Assembly (NCBI GenBank): GCA_013396655.1
Contig: WBMV01001916.1
Coordinates: 1-64,000 of the forward strand
Reading direction: 5' to 3'
Length of the DNA stretch: 64,000 nt
Source of the DNA: Campylorhamphus procurvoides
Lineage: Eukaryota > Chordata > Aves > Passeriformes > Dendrocolaptidae
Position 1 is the first letter of the stretch; every line of letters begins with the position of its first letter. This document shows positions 61,185 through 64,000 of the stretch, one piece after another. Both the position numbers and the translations under genes were made by a program. The notes below the pieces were generated by a model that ran no database searches, was not told where the DNA came from, and saw nothing but the letters and a program-made list of their open reading frames with translations.

Positions 61185-64000
61185 TAAATGTCTTTCTGTC
61201 CTCCCATTTATGACAGGATGAGTTGGATTGTTTCAGTTACATTGTACTCTCTATGAGCAAACACAAACAGATGTCAAAAGAAAACACATTTCTGTTTGTG
61301 CAATAACACCAGATGGAGGATTGCCATGGAGCCTGCAAGGTAGGGCATTCATTTAATATAGATTCATACTTGCTGATCATGCTCATGCTTACTTCATATC
61401 ACCTCATCTGGTGTTTCTCTTTCCCTATTTTTTTCCTTGGAATGATAAAGAGTGAGTATTTTCATGTGTTAATCCATTAGAGACAAGCTACAGACAAAAT
61501 AGTGTCCCATAACTTTAATTAGCGGATACCACACTGTCTGGAGTTCCCAACAGTCACAGCTTCTATTTATTGGCAAACCTTTAACTCTCAGTGAGGAGAA
61601 TCATTATCTGATACTCTACAAGTGAAGTATTCGATGAGAAGAACATGATTAATCAAAAAGTATTCTGTATAGCTCAGCTCTTGGTGACCGGCCCGTAATC
61701 AAAGAGGCAATAAGGATGTGCATGAAAGCAATTTTGTGATTAATGTATCCCTGATTCTGACCACTGCTGCATACAAAGCAAAGTGTTGAGGACAAGTGGA
61801 CAGAAAATGAGCAAAATTTCTCATTTCCATAATTTTTCAAATGAAATCTGAACTGAGTAGGAATAAAGCTGCAATAATCTTTTGCCTTCAGCCTATAAGA
61901 AGATCCAAAACCTAATGTAAGTAATACATTTCCTTTTCTCCGTATTCATTCCCTCATTGCCTAAAATATGTCAGGTAGTCAGATTTCAAAAGGGTTTATA
62001 TTTAGTTGAAGAAAATCTGGGCTAGGTGTGGAAAACAGGCATCAATTAGTATCAGCCTGCCAAAAAGATTCTGCAAAGCCTTGCCAAATGACAAACCCCA
62101 ATCCCCGTCTTCTCACAGTGCTAGCTTGATAATTTTTCTGTTACCTGTTTTCTTTGTTCATTTTTATCAGTGAAGGTGGCAGTTTGTCTTGCTGTTTTCT
62201 AGGCAGCCTAACTGAGAACCATGACAGAGCTGTGATTCCATTCACCTGTTGGCAACAACTGAAAGATCTCCAGAAGGTAAATAGTACTGGTATGTCCATC
62301 CAAAGCCTTCTTTAACATAAAGAAAGCAGGTAAAGGACCAAGCCCCAGAAGTTTTTATTCTTTTTGTTCATTGAACTCCTGTGTTCTCATGATACCTACA
62401 ACACTTGCTACAATATTGCAGTGAAAGAAGTAAAAATATGTGATCAGTAAGCTTATCAAAATGTCTGAAGGTATGAAAGTTCAGCTAGGCTATTCATTTC
62501 TACATTTTTACAGTAAATAACGTACACTTTAATCCTTCTTCAGTGGCAGATAACCTACAATAGGATCTAAGAATACGTGCTCAAGTAGCATGCTGTGGTG
62601 TCCTGCAAGCTTGTACCTTAACTAACATCACAGTAATTTTTCTGTGGGCCATATTCTACGAAGGGGAACTTTGGCTGGATCTGTTATAGGTGCTTTCACT
62701 CTTGACTTAGTAGATCTATACCTACAGGCAAAAGTATCTTGAAAATCACCTGAGACAAATCCTCCATTGCTGCAATCTGGGTACAACCCTTCACACTGGC
62801 AGAGAGTGGGTATAAAATACTGCAGCACTTTTCAGGCACTTTGTCTTCATTTTGCACAGATGTAAACGACTGGAAAGGTGCAGAGCTATAGAGAATCTGG
62901 CACTTTATAAATATTAATTAACAAAGAATTACACTGCCCCTTTGTGGTGCTAAGCTTTATCATTCCCACTTTATAAATGGTGGTACAGTCACAGAACAAG
63001 GTTAATTCACTAGTTCACAACAGCACCAGACAGTGACAAAGCCGGGAATAAAATACAGATACATCACAGCTATTTGTTAATTGTGAGCCCCACAGTTGCA
63101 CTTTTTTGTGTGTCTGCCTTTCTTTCTGTGTCTGTTTCCCAAAACAGCTAAAATTACATCATATTGCTGTCTCTTTACCTGGGGAAAATATGTGAAGATT
63201 CCCTGAGGTCAAAACCTGTCAGTGTCACAGCACAACACAATCAGCCAGTGATGGTTTCCCCCCAGGACAAGAGGCATAACAACCAACAAGTAAAACAAGC
63301 AGCTCAGAGGGATTTTTTTGTTAACCAAAGGGTAGTTTAAAAAAAAGTAATGTCATGTTAATTGTGATATTTCCATTGGGTCTCCAACATTAGAAGGCTT
63401 AAGAACACACACTGCACAGTCTAGTGATTGAGATATATTATAAATTGTAGACAAAAAGGATTCAAAGAGTGAATGGTTGATGGTACACCAGGAAAATGTG
63501 ATATTTTGATGAATTTTGAAGTTTTGTTACTGGAAACGCCACACAAGTTCTTCTGTGCTCTGGCCAGAAATACTGATGGTGGGGGAAATAAATAAAAGTA
63601 AAAGCAACTTCTCAAGAAAAAAGGCATACTCTCTGTACTTGATAATATCTGTCACATCAAGACATCAGTAAAAGGGACATTGCAAATGAATAGTTTAGGA
63701 ACAGAGTAAAACCACACAACTATTCTTTAATCTCCTCTACACACCAAATCACATTCTTATTTTAGAGGTGGCTTGTATAAGTTTTAAATTCACTTCAGTA
63801 GACTGAAAATGACCTGGATAGAATTCCATAAGTCTCCATTAATTTGAAAGCACAAGTACGGGGCATTGGTGGTTCCAGATTTTGTTCAGCAAAGCTCATA
63901 GTTGCACTTCTGCATTACAAGATAGCTCACACAGAAACCTGAAAGTTCAGATGAAAGGACACCACAATCTATCAGTAAGTACAGGAGTTATTCCAATACA
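61185..64000. other. AT-rich non-coding stretch, no gene seen
   Basis: Unique AT-rich sequence to the end of the window. Frames are all under 70 codons and unrecognised. I saw no mobile-element ends, tandem repeats of note, or regulatory motifs strong enough to list. Confidence 0.5.

Noticed and set aside
1..64000. CRISPR arrays, bacterial operons, ribosome binding sites or phage modules
   Set aside because: The whole window is vertebrate retroelement-containing DNA. No spaced direct-repeat array or compact gene clusters are present.

Overview
This window is AT-rich vertebrate DNA with no gene I can establish. It most likely comes from a passerine bird. The strongest lineage signals are CR1 LINE fragments with typical avian 3' ends (ending ATTCTGTGATTCTG or, on the other strand, starting AGAATCATAGAA), solo LTRs of avian endogenous-retrovirus families, and at 61042-61184 a tRNA-Ile-derived SINE with a CR1 tail, the architecture of TguSINE1 and its passerine relatives. 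A single N at 36072, flanked by two copies of the same 21 bases, shows this is a draft assembly. No open reading frame has a convincing host-gene match. The longest frames are of chance length or belong to CR1 reverse transcriptase. The window is therefore best read as intergenic or long-intron sequence.

Layout. 1-7060 is plain AT-rich DNA. 7067-7367 is a solo LTR on the minus strand with a perfect 6-bp target-site duplication (GATGGG). 7374-18750 holds only simple repeats, a G-quadruplex motif (11356-11380) and a pair of interlocking inverted repeats (16861-16892). 18751-20850 holds two CR1 pieces facing away from each other: a short minus-strand 3' end, then a 1.5-kb plus-strand piece covering much of the reverse transcriptase, frameshifted and dead. 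20851-24316 contains a TATA-like site, a G-quadruplex motif and a 232-codon frame broken by one stop. 24317-28632 is a cluster of ERVL-type LTRs: one plus, one degraded minus, and a 977-bp plus copy with near-matching 5-bp duplications.

33244-33539 is a second copy of the 7-kb LTR in the opposite orientation, with a CACACA duplication. 34741-35200 is a CR1 on the minus strand with an internal deletion. 35281-36604 is a long LTR-like block containing the N. 38277-38290 is a strong CTCF core match. 41358-41522 is another CR1 3' end, 45185-45990 a probable LTR on the minus strand, 51848-52496 a diverged CR1, 57348-57872 a possible solo LTR and 61042-61184 the SINE.

No genes act together here. 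The content is a record of retroelement insertion and decay. I did not find a new biological system. The most useful leads are the SINE, the mosaic pair of solo LTRs, the CTCF-like site, the G-quadruplex motifs, one exon-like interval (53587-53683) and the assembly scar at 36072.
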